DNA of 64,000 bases from JBHJHP01 sp042219825 (lineage in GTDB: Bacteria; Bacteroidota; Bacteroidia; Bacteroidales; UBA5342), in the NCBI RefSeq assembly GCF_042219825.1, contig NZ_JBHJHQ010000002.1, forward strand, positions 372,001 through 436,000, given 5' to 3'. Below, piece after piece: positions 55,562 through 64,000 of the stretch (positions are counted from its first letter, which is position 1; every line of letters begins with the position of its first letter). A program made the translations under genes and the position numbers. The notes beneath the pieces were generated by a model that worked only from the letters and a program-made list of their open reading frames with translations, was not told where the DNA came from and searched no databases.

Positions 55562-55922
55562 TATGGATGTTACAGTTTTCGTATCAACGTAAAGCCATCC
55601 TGTACGGGAGTATCACTTTTTCAACGCGCTTGTCGGTAGCTATCAGGTTATTAAATTCAAGTATGCCTTTGGTTTGGGAGTCTCCGGGTTCTGCAGGTTC
55701 AACTACTTTGCCGATCCATGACTCGTTATCGGCAATAATATAGCCACCGGTTTTTATGCGGTTAAACACCAGGTTGTAATACTCAGTGTAATACCGTTTG
55801 TTTCCGTCAATAAAGGCCAGGTCCCATGTTCCGGGCAATTCAGAAATAACTTTAAGGGCATCGCCAGGAATCAGGTTGATTTTTTTATGGACTCTACCCG
55901 GCATTCCCTTTATCAAAGCCAA
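55562..55922 (-). pseudogene. Truncated and frameshifted O-methyltransferase copy
   Basis: This segment is a second copy of the 3' half of the methyltransferase gene at 59359-60000: GDALKVISELPGTWDLAFIDGNKRYY and RIKTGGYIIADNESW match almost word for word. It lacks the SAM-binding EIGTFTGYSAL part. One base is lost relative to the intact copy near 55610 (ctcccgtac against ttccccgtac), so the reading frame ends early as LPYRMALR instead of the normal end. It probably codes for nothing useful. Nucleotide similarity extends past the gene, from 55501 to about 55880 against 59290 to about 59670. Confidence 0.85.
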
Positions 55923-56778
55923 CTGTCTCTCTGTAAAGTTGTGGCGCTACATCCGTATTTTTTTTGAAAAATCTGCTAAAATAATACTCATCGTTATAGC
56001 CTAATTCATAAGCAATTTCCTTCACCGTTTTATTCGTTAAGTATAATTCTCTTTTAGCTTCTATAATTATGCGTTCTGCAATTAAATCGGTCAGGGTTTT
56101 ATTGAAATGAGTCCTGGTTAGTCTTGTCAGCGCTTTGGGGGTAATTGCCAGAATATCGGCATAGTCACGAGCCGTATGTTTTGTTTTATAATGTAACTCA
56201 ATAGCGTTTTTCAGGTTTTGTAAAATAAATGGTTTATCCTTTTCTAATGCTACTTCACTGGCTTTTGTGTGCTGTTCTGTTTTAAGTCTTGATGCAGTAA
56301 TCAAAAATATCTTCAGGTACGAAACTAACAATTCATATTGCGCCAGAGCCGGGTTTTGCATCTCAGTTTTAAGTTGTTCAATTACCGTTTCGAAATGTAT
56401 GGATGTTTTCTCATCAATGTGTACTAAGGGAGGATTGTAAATGTTATTGAACAATACACCATTGCATGCCACTTCCTTGTGATGCTTATGAATACAAAAG
56501 AAATCAGGATGAAAGTTGATCACCCATCCGCTTATTTCTCCATCAGGATTAAGCATAAAAGGTTGATAAGGTGAAAATGAAAATAATACATTCTCCTTGA
56601 AATTATATTCAGAGAAATCAGCTTTTGCTGTTCCTTCACCGGTTTTTAACCAAATCATTGAATAATAATTCATTCTTTGAATATGGTTAAACGGGTTATT
56701 CTTTTCAAAATAGAATAACCTAAAAGCCAGGTTTCCTGTTTGGGGATTTATAAGGGTGCAATTATTATCCTGAATCAT
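55894..56778 (-). CDS. AraC-family transcription regulator
   Basis: 294 residues: an N-terminal cupin-like sensor region (about 1-160) and two helix-turn-helix units (ARDYADILAITPKALTRLTRTHF, then TVKEIAYELGYNDEYYFSRFFKK) of the AraC/XylS type. It is followed on the same strand by no close gene downstream, and preceded by DUF1348 and AhpD-like genes (gaps about 10 and 66 bases), which are likely its targets. The last 29 bases overlap the methyltransferase fragment. Confidence 0.88.
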   Translation of the reverse strand: MIQDNNCTLINPQTGNLAFRLFYFEKNNPFNHIQRMNYYSMIWLKTGEGTAKADFSEYNFKENVLFSFSPYQPFMLNPDGEISGWVINFHPDFFCIHKHHKEVACNGVLFNNIYNPPLVHIDEKTSIHFETVIEQLKTEMQNPALAQYELLVSYLKIFLITASRLKTEQHTKASEVALEKDKPFILQNLKNAIELHYKTKHTARDYADILAITPKALTRLTRTHFNKTLTDLIAERIIIEAKRELYLTNKTVKEIAYELGYNDEYYFSRFFKKNTDVAPQLYRETVGFDKGNAG

Positions 56779-56788
56779 AAGCCTGTTG

Positions 56789-57211
56789 TTACATTAACTT
56801 TCTATCTTTTTCCTCAATTATCATATCGTTTATACTTGCAAAACGCTTTTGCATCAATCCATTTTCGTCGAATTCCCAAAGCTCAATTCCGTATGCTCTG
56901 AACCATTGGTCATTTTTACCTTTATATTCATATTCAAATCTTACTGCAATCCTGTTTTCTCTAAAACCCCAAAGTTCCTTTTTAAGTTTATAATTTCTTT
57001 CATTTTTCCATTTCTCTTTTAAGAATTGAATAATCTCTTCACGTCCATTAATAAATTGAGTTCTGTTTCTCCATTCAGAATCGATGGTATAAGCTTTAGA
57101 TACTTTTAAAGGATCTTTGCTATTCCAGGCATCCTCTGCTTTTTGTACTTTTTCAACGGCAGTTTCCATTGTAAACGGTGGAAGTGGATATCGTTTATCT
57201 TCGTAATTCAT
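56789..57211 (-). CDS. DUF1348 (NTF2-like) protein
   Basis: 140 residues of the NTF2-like fold family DUF1348: PPFTMETAVEKVQKAEDAWNSKD, SEWRNRTQFINGREEIIQFL, FRENRIAVRFEYEY, and NDQWFRAYGIELWEFDENGLM are typical. The exact function is unknown; homologues are found near oxidoreductases and stress genes. It begins 66 bases after the AhpD-like gene and ends 10 bases before the AraC start. Confidence 0.85.
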   Translation of the reverse strand: MNYEDKRYPLPPFTMETAVEKVQKAEDAWNSKDPLKVSKAYTIDSEWRNRTQFINGREEIIQFLKEKWKNERNYKLKKELWGFRENRIAVRFEYEYKGKNDQWFRAYGIELWEFDENGLMQKRFASINDMIIEEKDRKLM

Positions 57212-57277
57212 TTTGGTTAAGTTTTACAGAGAAAGAGAAATACTACCTTAAATATTTCTCCTTCTTCTGTTTGTAAT

Positions 57278-57823
57278 TTATAATGAAGGTGCAATGGGAA
57301 AATCTACCGGTATTTTAGTAAGATTGTGTAAGTAGTTCATTGCGGTTTTGTCGCTAATTTGAAGAATCAGATCAACTAAGTTCTCTTTGGTATAACCCTG
57401 AGCGAAAAAGTTTTCCACATTATCAGTGCTCGCATTACCTCTGTTTTCGGTTAGGTCTGCAGCCAATTTCACTAAGGCGTTTAGCTTGATATTTTCACTT
57501 TTACCTTTGCGTATATCAGAAAGTTGATCCTTATCAAATCCGTTCATTTCTCCCAGCACAATATGTGCACTCTGACAATAAATACAACCATTTACCTGAC
57601 TTACAATCAGATTAACGGCTTCTTTTTCTTTATTCGATAATGACGTTTTAGCATTTTGGAAATCCAAATACCGTTTTAATCCATGGTCAGAATATGCTAT
57701 TGTTGCATAAAGATTAGGGACAAACCCTAGTGCCTTATTTAAGCCATCAAAAATCTCCTGGTTTGTTGTAGAAACCTGCTCTTTTGTAGGGACATTAAAT
57801 TCTGTTTTAACTAAGTTTTCCAT
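57278..57823 (-). CDS. AhpD-like (carboxymuconolactone decarboxylase family) protein
   Basis: 181 residues with the CxxC-H redox motif of the AhpD family (NGCIYCQSAH). Such proteins reduce peroxidase partners or act as alkylhydroperoxidases. Core CMD motifs (KEKEAVNLIVSQVNGC, ADLTENRGNA) are present. It is the first gene of the DUF1348-AraC group, suggesting an inducible response to a reactive compound. The 267 bases upstream (57824-58090) hold no gene. Confidence 0.85.
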   Translation of the reverse strand: MENLVKTEFNVPTKEQVSTTNQEIFDGLNKALGFVPNLYATIAYSDHGLKRYLDFQNAKTSLSNKEKEAVNLIVSQVNGCIYCQSAHIVLGEMNGFDKDQLSDIRKGKSENIKLNALVKLAADLTENRGNASTDNVENFFAQGYTKENLVDLILQISDKTAMNYLHNLTKIPVDFPIAPSL

Positions 57824-58090
57824 CTTTAATCTTTTTTAAATATTGCTTGTCAATATTGACACTACAAAGATTGGGACTATTAAAGCTTTCTAAAATGGAC
57901 AAACGTCGTCGATGGATAGACAATTTTCACAAATGGGAGTCCGAAGTGACAACCTGCACCGGAACCGCTATGCAATCTACACTTTGGTAAGTTTTTTTGT
58001 TTTTCAAAAGTGTAATAACCGGCGAACAGATTTTTCTTTTCTTCTTATCGTGTATGCAGTGTTATTCGGCGGAATATGTTATTAGAATGT

Positions 58091-59074
58091 CTAGTGGTAA
58101 AAAAGAGCTCTGTAGTATAATATATAATTCCCATCATTCGACCATATGGGGGTCATGCAGGCGCCAGGTATTTCATTTATAACTTTATAATTTTCTCCAT
58201 TCCTGTCAATCATAGCTAAATTTGATCCCTCAGTCACAAATGCTATTTTATCACCGTTTGGAGACCAACAGGGTGATTCTATCTTTTCTTTATGTATGAT
58301 TACGTTTTGGTTTAAACCATCTTCGTCGCATGTTATTAGGTCTCCTCCATAATCAGCATATGATGATGTAAATAAAATCGCGTTCGTAACCGGGTTATAT
58401 TTTGGAGTATAATTATATTTATCAATATCTGTAATTTGAGATTCTTTATCCTGAAGTATATCGTATTTAAAAATTTGAGCATAATAATTATTTGAAAGAA
58501 ATTTACTATAGAATATTTTTTTCGAATCATTTGACCAATCATACCAATCGGTACTACTACCTGAAGAAATTATTTGTAAATCACCATCTAATGAAATAAT
58601 ACATATTCCATTATCAGAACTGCATACAATATATTCTCCGTTTTTTGACCACATAGGATGCCATAATCCTAAATCTTCATCGTAAATCTGATTTTCGTTT
58701 GTCCCATCACTATTAATTACAAAAAGCCTGTTTTCGATAATATAAGCTATTTTATTACCATCAGGAGAATAACATGGGCTATTGCCATTTGTAACCAGAA
58801 TCTTATTTTCAGAACCATCAATATTCATTTCATTAATTCCATTTTTATCAACAAAAAGTACCTTTTTACTATCCGGTGAAATTGAATATGATGATTCTAT
58901 GTTATCTGAACTTGAGGTTATTTTTGTTGTAACATTACTGTTTACATCATATAAATAGAAATCGTACAATCCAATACCGGAATCGATATTTTTTATGTCA
59001 TCATTCTTTTCACAGGAAATTGCACCAAATATTAGCAGGAAGAAGATTAATGAATGTAATTTGCTGGTTTTCAT
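58091..59074 (-). CDS. TolB-like WD40/PD40 propeller lipoprotein
   Basis: 327 residues from ATG 59074, which opens a lipoprotein signal (LIFFLLIFGAISCEK); the frame is open to 59140. The mature part is a six-bladed propeller with repeated PD40 units: SYSISPDSKKVLFVD, NSPCYSPDGNKIAYII, HPMWSKNGEYIVCSS, ESPCWSPNGDKIAFV and TPIWSNDGNYILYY. Such proteins bind other surface or periplasmic proteins. Function unknown. Confidence 0.75.
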   Translation of the reverse strand: MKTSKLHSLIFFLLIFGAISCEKNDDIKNIDSGIGLYDFYLYDVNSNVTTKITSSSDNIESSYSISPDSKKVLFVDKNGINEMNIDGSENKILVTNGNSPCYSPDGNKIAYIIENRLFVINSDGTNENQIYDEDLGLWHPMWSKNGEYIVCSSDNGICIISLDGDLQIISSGSSTDWYDWSNDSKKIFYSKFLSNNYYAQIFKYDILQDKESQITDIDKYNYTPKYNPVTNAILFTSSYADYGGDLITCDEDGLNQNVIIHKEKIESPCWSPNGDKIAFVTEGSNLAMIDRNGENYKVINEIPGACMTPIWSNDGNYILYYRALFYH

Positions 59075-59358
59075 ACTGTATGGTTTAAATTTTATTATTT
59101 TAATAATAATTAGATGATTATTACATGGAAAAGGTTGCATTTATGCTACAACTTATGTTTATACTCCATGTACCTAAAATTCCGTATTATTTTTAATGAA
59201 AAGTAACTTATATTCCACTTACGATTTTAAAATAAAATTTTAATGCAAGTACTATTGATCAGATAAATCCTTATTAGGTTTTCTGTTCTAAAAGTAAATA
59301 AATAATTGATTAAAAGCAAGAAGCGTCAGTAAAGAGAAGCAAAATGGGATTATGAAGG

Positions 59359-60000
59359 TTACAGCTTTCGTATAACCGTAAACCCATCGCGTACGGGGAA
59401 TATCACTTTTTCAACGCGCTTGTCGGCAGCTATCAGGTTATTAAATTCAAGTATGCCCTTTGTTTGGGTATCTCTGGGGTCGGCAGGTTCAACTACTTTG
59501 CCGCTCCATAACACGTTATCGGCAATAATGTAGCCCCCGGTTTTTATGCGGTCAAATATCAGATTATAATACTCAGGATAATACCGTTTGTTCCCGTCAA
59601 TAAAGGCCAGATCCCATGTTCCGGGCAATTCAGGAATAACCTTAAGGGCATCACCTATGATCAGGTTGATTTTTGAACCACTTGCGGTAGCTGAAAAATG
59701 TTCCCGGATAAAGGTTTCCAGTTCATCATTTATTTCAATGGTATCAATCGTACCTTTTTCAGGCAACGCTTCGGCCATACACAATGCAGAGTAGCCCGTA
59801 AATGTGCCAATTTCCAGTATGCGTTCAGGGTTAATCATACGGCACAGCATTTTCAGAAGGCGTCCCTGCAAATGTCCGCTTAGCATCTGGGGGTAAAGCA
59901 TATTGGCAAAGGTGTCCCTGCTCAGTTTCTGAAGGTATTCCGGCTCTTCATCTATATGATCCAGAATGTATTGTTCCAGTTTATCCGGTAGTTCTTTCAT
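59359..60000 (-). CDS. Class I SAM-dependent O-methyltransferase
   Basis: 213 residues from ATG 60000, chosen over a TTG seven codons upstream. The SAM site is ILEIGTFTGYSALCMAE, then DTIEINDE (ribose binding), and WDLAFIDGNKRYYPEYY and KTGGYIIADNVLWSG follow, as in CCoAOMT-like O-methyltransferases. The cofactor motifs are intact, and the substrate is unknown. A truncated copy lies at 55562-55922. Confidence 0.87.
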   Translation of the reverse strand: MKELPDKLEQYILDHIDEEPEYLQKLSRDTFANMLYPQMLSGHLQGRLLKMLCRMINPERILEIGTFTGYSALCMAEALPEKGTIDTIEINDELETFIREHFSATASGSKINLIIGDALKVIPELPGTWDLAFIDGNKRYYPEYYNLIFDRIKTGGYIIADNVLWSGKVVEPADPRDTQTKGILEFNNLIAADKRVEKVIFPVRDGFTVIRKL

Positions 60001-60212
60001 AAAAGATAGAAGGTTGTTCAAATGCCAAAAAAAATATTTTCAACAAAGCGACAGCAATATTATTTTACCCATCCAAACCTCTCCGTCAGCTGACGGAAGG
60101 CTTAAAGTCCCCTTCAGGGGATTTAGGGGTAATTTTAAAGGATGCGTACAATCCGTAAATCAGGTCTGTTCTGATATTTCTTTTGGAATAACTTCTATAA
60201 ATGTTTTTATCC

Positions 60213-61244
60213 TTAATCTTTTTTCTTCCTGTTGCTGCTGTCCGGTTTCGAGATGGAATCGCGCATGTTGGTGTCAGCCTCAATGTTTTTGAATTTGTAA
60301 TAATCCATGATACCCATGTTTCCGGAACGGAATGCTTCGGCCATGGCTTTTGGTACTTCGGCTTCAGCCTCAATAACTTTGGCGCGGGCTTCCTGTGCTT
60401 TGGCTTTCATTTCCTGTTCAAGGGCCACGGCCATGGCACGGCGTTCCTCTGCTTTGGCCTGAGCAATATTTTTATCGGCATCAGCCTGGTCAATCTGCAG
60501 AACGGCACCAATGTTTTTACCAATATCAATATCGGCAATATCAATGGAAAGGATCTCAAATGCAGTCCCTGCATCCAAACCTTTGTCAAGCACAACTTTC
60601 GAAATGGAGTCCGGGTTTTCAAGTACTGCCTTGTGACTTTGAGAAGAACCGATGGATGATACAATACCTTCTCCAACACGGGCCAGAACGGTTTCTTCAC
60701 CTGCACCACCAACCAGTTGTTTGATGTTTGCCCTAACGGTTACCCTGGCTTTGGCAATCAACTGTATTCCGTCTTTGGCCACGGCAGTTACCGGTGGTGT
60801 GTCAATCACCTTTGGGTTTACCGACATCTGCACGGCTTCGAACACATCACGACCGGCAAGGTCAATGGCCGTAGCCATCTGGAATGGAAGGTCAATGTTG
60901 GCCTTACTGGCCGATACCAGCGCGTGCACAACCTGTTCCACGTGTCCGCCTGCCAGGTAGTGTGCCTCCAGATCATCACGTTTTATATCTCTCAGCCCAG
61001 CTTTGTGTGCTTCAATCATAGCCCGCACAATAATTGGCGGCGGAACTTTTCTGATGCGCATAAGCACCATCTGGATGAGTGAAATTCTTACACCTGATAC
61101 GTATGCTGAAAACCATAACAGCACAGGTACGTAGTACAAAATGATAATGAAAAGAACGACTACGGCAGCAATTAATCCTATTAATCCAAGGTTGGTTATA
61201 TCTGTGGCAGGAGCCATCAGTCCAAATAATCCGGGGTTGCTCAT
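60213..61244 (-). CDS. floA: Flotillin-like FloA/YqfA
   Basis: 343 residues: an N-terminal hairpin of hydrophobic segments (LIGLIAAVVVLFIIILYYVPVL), then the SPFH domain (VSGVRISLIQMVLMRIRKVPPP), followed by DIDIGKNIGAVLQIDQADADKNIAQAKAEERRAMAVALEQEM and a lysine-rich tail. FloA organises membrane microdomains. It follows the NfeD gene by 4 bases (61249 to 61244), the classic pair. Confidence 0.93.
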   Translation of the reverse strand: MSNPGLFGLMAPATDITNLGLIGLIAAVVVLFIIILYYVPVLLWFSAYVSGVRISLIQMVLMRIRKVPPPIIVRAMIEAHKAGLRDIKRDDLEAHYLAGGHVEQVVHALVSASKANIDLPFQMATAIDLAGRDVFEAVQMSVNPKVIDTPPVTAVAKDGIQLIAKARVTVRANIKQLVGGAGEETVLARVGEGIVSSIGSSQSHKAVLENPDSISKVVLDKGLDAGTAFEILSIDIADIDIGKNIGAVLQIDQADADKNIAQAKAEERRAMAVALEQEMKAKAQEARAKVIEAEAEVPKAMAEAFRSGNMGIMDYYKFKNIEADTNMRDSISKPDSSNRKKKD

Positions 61245-61248
61245 AATG

Positions 61249-61719
61249 TTATTTTTTTACGGGTTTTACAATGACATTCGTTTTAAAAACTTTTACAATC
61301 TCAACTTCAGTTTTCTGATCAATAAAACCGGATTGAGATTTTGCTTCCATAAAGGTATCATTTATTTTAATTTTTCCAATGGGAGCCAATCTCGAAGTGG
61401 TGATGGCATGATCACCAATTTTGACTTCCAGTGCATTAATTTCAGGAACTTTACCTTCAATATTCGTATTCAGCATCGTTCGCTTCCAGGTCTTCCCGCG
61501 AAGCATAAAATAGAGCCCGCTGGCTGTAAGAACCAATGATGCAGCAAAGATATAATGACCAATTGGAGTACCGTATTCTGCATAACCGAAATAAATTCCG
61601 GCAGCAATGAATAAAAATCCGCCTATACCAGCAATGGTAATACCGGGGATGAGAAGAAATTCAACGGCGAACAGGAAAATTCCTGTTACGATGAGCAAAA
61701 TAATAATAAGGAGGTTCAT
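61249..61719 (-). CDS. NfeD-like membrane protein
   Basis: 156 residues from ATG 61719; the frame is open upstream through 61860, but those residues overlap the neighbouring gene and look like its shadow. Three or four transmembrane segments (LLIIILLIVTGIFLFAVEFLLI, IAGIGGFLFIAAGIYFGYAEYG, HYIFAASLVLTASGLYF) are followed by an OB-fold-like C-terminus (LEVKIGDHAITTSRLAPIGKIKI). NfeD partners flotillins at the membrane. Its start is one base from the stop of the preceding gene. Confidence 0.85.
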   Translation of the reverse strand: MNLLIIILLIVTGIFLFAVEFLLIPGITIAGIGGFLFIAAGIYFGYAEYGTPIGHYIFAASLVLTASGLYFMLRGKTWKRTMLNTNIEGKVPEINALEVKIGDHAITTSRLAPIGKIKINDTFMEAKSQSGFIDQKTEVEIVKVFKTNVIVKPVKK

Positions 61720-61720
61720 C

Positions 61721-64000
61721 TTATTTTGAATTAAGTTTCTGTATGTCTTCCCATGTACTTTTTTTCCCGTTAATGAACGGCACCACAAATGCTCCGGGGA
61801 AACCGGATGCTTCAATTGTTTTTGCTTCGGCCTCGGCCTCTTCTTTTGTGTTGTATTCACCCGAATAATAACGGATCAGTGCTCCATCAATAGTTTCGGT
61901 GGTGACCTGAGGAATTTTAGAAAGTGCAGATGCGTTGGGCTTATTTTTAAAGATCCCAATCTGTACCTTATATGTTATCACATGCCCAATTGAATCCTTT
62001 ACCGGAACTTTTTCCGCAACCATTTCAGGAGCCGGTTTTACAGCCGTTTTTTTCGCTTTGTCGTAGGTTATTATTTCCCGTTCCAGCAGATCAATAGAAC
62101 TTTCAAGATTACCTGTGGTTTGCTGAACTTCGTCAAAGTTCAGGTATTGATAGTCGGTAAAATTCTGAGTTTTCATCGATGCGTTGTAATAGCTGAATTC
62201 AGCATCCTGCTGCAACTTTTTCATGGCTTTCTGAGTTGCTGCATCAGGAGTCATCCGGGCAAGGAACAGGTTCTTGTTTTTTAGGATGTCATATTTCCCT
62301 GTCAGCGCTTTAAAATAGTAATCCGTGCTTTCCTGTCGCATCTGATCCGAAATCTTAGCCAGCTGTTCCCGGGTCATTGGTTCAGCAAAAGCAGAATCGC
62401 GTTCTATCAACTTTTCTACAATAATGCGGTCGGCATTGGGATCTTTGTTCAGTTTCATCAGAATCTCCTGCCAGTCGAGTACCAGGTTATCAGCTGTGAG
62501 TTTATCTTTCTCAACATCTTTCAGCCGTTCAATTTCAGCAGGCGTAAATATATCTTTATAGTTCTGCTTTAAATACGGATTATAAAACGAAGGAATAATA
62601 TTTTTTGGGATATCAATTTCCAGGGGTTCAGGTTTCCATGGAGCCAGATATGCCTCGTCTTCGTTTATCATTTTGGTATAGGCTTTCAGGGCGTCAATTT
62701 CCAGCTTTCGCGTGCGTTGTTCCAACGAGTCTACTTTCGACTGATAATTCTGCAGCATTTCTTCAGCATTGAGAATTTTACCTGTTAAAGAGCTTCTCTG
62801 TGCTTCATTGCCTTCTGACTCATATTTGATCCGGTAATTCGTAATGGCATCCGACAGTGAATCAGTTTTGTCTTTGAAGTTTAAATATGTTTTAAAAGTT
62901 GTCAGCGCATCCCTGTTCTTAAAGTCCGACATCTTTTTGTAAACTGTAGTATCGTTAATAATAAAGGTAAATTCACGTTGCCGTGGTCCTTGTATATCAA
63001 TCATGCCAATATCCTCCATGTCTTCAGGAACAACCGCATCATATGTTGTATCTTCTGTATCTGGCGTGCCTGACAGTTCGCCTGTGTTTGACTTTACCTC
63101 GTGGATTAACGCAGCACTCCGTAGTTTGTCGATATCAGTTGTATTAAGGAATTTTTTTGTTGGATTGGGAACAAACTTATAAATGGTTACAAATCCTGCT
63201 TTATTATGTCGATCCGAAGCAAACCAGCCTGTGTTTTTAAACTCATCGATCACATACAGGTAGTCGTTACCATAAGAGTTAAACGGCATACCTATAGGTT
63301 GAGGTGGAAGAAAATCATTAATGGACGGGTTATAACGTGTCACAAAAATATCGTAACCCCCAAACGATTCCGGTCGGTCAGAGCAAAAATACATGGTTAG
63401 TCCGTCGCTCATCAGGAAGGGAAATATTTCGTTGTAAGTGGTATTGATGGCATCTATTGCCTTTGGTTCAGACCAGGCATCCAGAAGTTTATCTTTTCTG
63501 AAAAGATTTCTTTTTTCAGTGGCATTCACAAATTCATCGTAAAAACTTCTGTCTGCTTTTTCCGGAAGGTAGAGGAGATACAGAGAGTCTTTTGCTACAG
63601 AATCATTGGGAAGAATATTCGAAAAGCTTCCGGTTTCGTGGCTGATATCATAGTGTTTAAAAAAGAGCTCAAACGGAACAACAAGTGTATCTGTAACCTG
63701 AATGTCTTCTACACGTTGCAGCATTTCTTTCCCTTCTTCGCATTGGGCAATGCCTTTTTTAATTTCTTCCTGTCGCGGATCGCTATTTCTGATGTAAGCC
63801 TTGAACTGATTATAGTACTCAATGGCTTTATCAAATTCGTATTGTTTGAAATAAATCTTTGCCAGATAAAAACCGGAGAGACGTATGCCTTTTTTTGCCG
63901 CAAATTCAAGATGTTTTTTGGCCACATCTAGATCACCGTTTATTTCATAAACCGACACACCATACCGATGATTATATATGGCGTTTGTTGGAAAACTTTT
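61721..64000 (-). CDS. TPR-PD40-SPOR multidomain protein, 5' end outside window
   Basis: The frame is open to the window edge and the first visible residues (KSFPTNAIYNHRYGVS) are mid-domain, so the start lies beyond 64000; at least 759 residues are seen. TPR repeats come first (HLEFAAKKGIRLSGFYLAKIYFKQYEFDKAIEYY), then PD40/WD40-like units (DGLTMYFCSDRPESFGGYDIFV, GWFASDRHNKAGF), a long helical, glutamate-rich middle, and a C-terminal SPOR domain (TYKVQIGIFKNKPNASALSK...). OmpA-family-like helper proteins of this kind act in the envelope. The stop is one base from the NfeD start, so it probably shares an operon with floA-nfeD. Confidence 0.75.
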   Translation of the reverse strand, partial: KSFPTNAIYNHRYGVSVYEINGDLDVAKKHLEFAAKKGIRLSGFYLAKIYFKQYEFDKAIEYYNQFKAYIRNSDPRQEEIKKGIAQCEEGKEMLQRVEDIQVTDTLVVPFELFFKHYDISHETGSFSNILPNDSVAKDSLYLLYLPEKADRSFYDEFVNATEKRNLFRKDKLLDAWSEPKAIDAINTTYNEIFPFLMSDGLTMYFCSDRPESFGGYDIFVTRYNPSINDFLPPQPIGMPFNSYGNDYLYVIDEFKNTGWFASDRHNKAGFVTIYKFVPNPTKKFLNTTDIDKLRSAALIHEVKSNTGELSGTPDTEDTTYDAVVPEDMEDIGMIDIQGPRQREFTFIINDTTVYKKMSDFKNRDALTTFKTYLNFKDKTDSLSDAITNYRIKYESEGNEAQRSSLTGKILNAEEMLQNYQSKVDSLEQRTRKLEIDALKAYTKMINEDEAYLAPWKPEPLEIDIPKNIIPSFYNPYLKQNYKDIFTPAEIERLKDVEKDKLTADNLVLDWQEILMKLNKDPNADRIIVEKLIERDSAFAEPMTREQLAKISDQMRQESTDYYFKALTGKYDILKNKNLFLARMTPDAATQKAMKKLQQDAEFSYYNASMKTQNFTDYQYLNFDEVQQTTGNLESSIDLLEREIITYDKAKKTAVKPAPEMVAEKVPVKDSIGHVITYKVQIGIFKNKPNASALSKIPQVTTETIDGALIRYYSGEYNTKEEAEAEAKTIEASGFPGAFVVPFINGKKSTWEDIQKLNSK

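Noticed and set aside
61249..61719. NfeD with a full periplasmic protease domain
   Set aside because: Only the membrane segments and OB-like end are present; this is the short NfeD form, which is normal next to FloA.
61720..61860. N-terminal extension of the NfeD gene
   Set aside because: The extra 47 residues lie within the neighbouring SPOR gene, are highly basic and lack any NfeD feature. ATG 61719 gives a normal membrane-protein start.
1..64000. tRNA, rRNA, CRISPR arrays, insertion sequences or phage genes
   Set aside because: No tRNA-like T-arm patterns, repeat-spacer arrays, transposase reading frames or phage structural genes were seen on either strand by eye.

Overview
The window looks like a chromosomal segment of a Bacteroidota bacterium, probably a marine or sediment polysaccharide degrader near Bacteroidales/Marinilabiliales. 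The evidence is two proteins with T9SS sorting tails, a TonB-dependent receptor, many lipobox proteins, promoters with TAnnTTTG-like -7 boxes, moderate-to-low GC, and a long run of secreted glycoside hydrolases. No tRNA, rRNA, CRISPR array or insertion sequence was found. The taxonomic placement is inference.

Layout. 0-15 kb: a nonsense-broken TPM-domain gene, a secreted GH2 enzyme, a T9SS-exported alpha/beta hydrolase, a perR-katG peroxide-defence pair, a group of small secreted or lipoprotein unknowns with a frameshifted DUF2007 remnant, an S41 peptidase and a membrane metallophosphoesterase. 15-19 kb: a CotH-like secreted protein, a membrane protein, and a non-coding stretch holding a 394-bp tandem repeat. 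19-27.9 kb: divergent hexuronate catabolic operons, lacI-uxaE-uxaC on the minus strand and SDR-pfkB-larA-like-gnd on the plus strand, around a perfect 24-bp LacI-type operator. 27.9-33.7 kb: a convergent minus-strand operon larE-larC-larB-nickel permease-nikR-TonB receptor, which should supply nickel and the nickel-pincer nucleotide (NPN) cofactor. 34-36 kb: a YbaK deacylase and an SPFH/ribbon-helix-helix pair. 36-47.7 kb: a six-enzyme pectin (rhamnogalacturonan-like) utilisation operon, GH28-GH31-GH105-GH106-GH2-GH43-like, without SusC/SusD in view. 48.4-54.5 kb: a tight four-gene operon that looks like a synthase-dependent exopolysaccharide system (TolC/TIM-barrel/SPOR fusion, HlyD-like adaptor, TackOD1 zinc-ribbon signalling protein, GT2 synthase). 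54.5-64 kb: lipoproteins, an AraC/DUF1348/AhpD group flanked by a duplicated O-methyltransferase segment (one copy broken), and a FloA-NfeD-SPOR membrane operon that runs off the window edge.

The most interesting reading is that the hexuronate and nickel operons form one system. UxaC, UxaE and the SDR would convert galacturonate and glucuronate to D-mannonate. D-mannonate and D-gluconate are C2 epimers, and LarA-type enzymes interconvert C2 epimers of 2-hydroxyacids. A LarA homologue with the NPN residues sits directly between a sugar-acid kinase and 6-phosphogluconate dehydrogenase, and genes for mannonate dehydratase and KDPG aldolase are not in the window. This suggests a nickel-dependent bypass from hexuronates into the pentose phosphate pathway (mannonate to gluconate to 6-phosphogluconate to ribulose-5-phosphate), fed by the nearby pectin operon. 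The gene identities are well supported; the pathway is inference.
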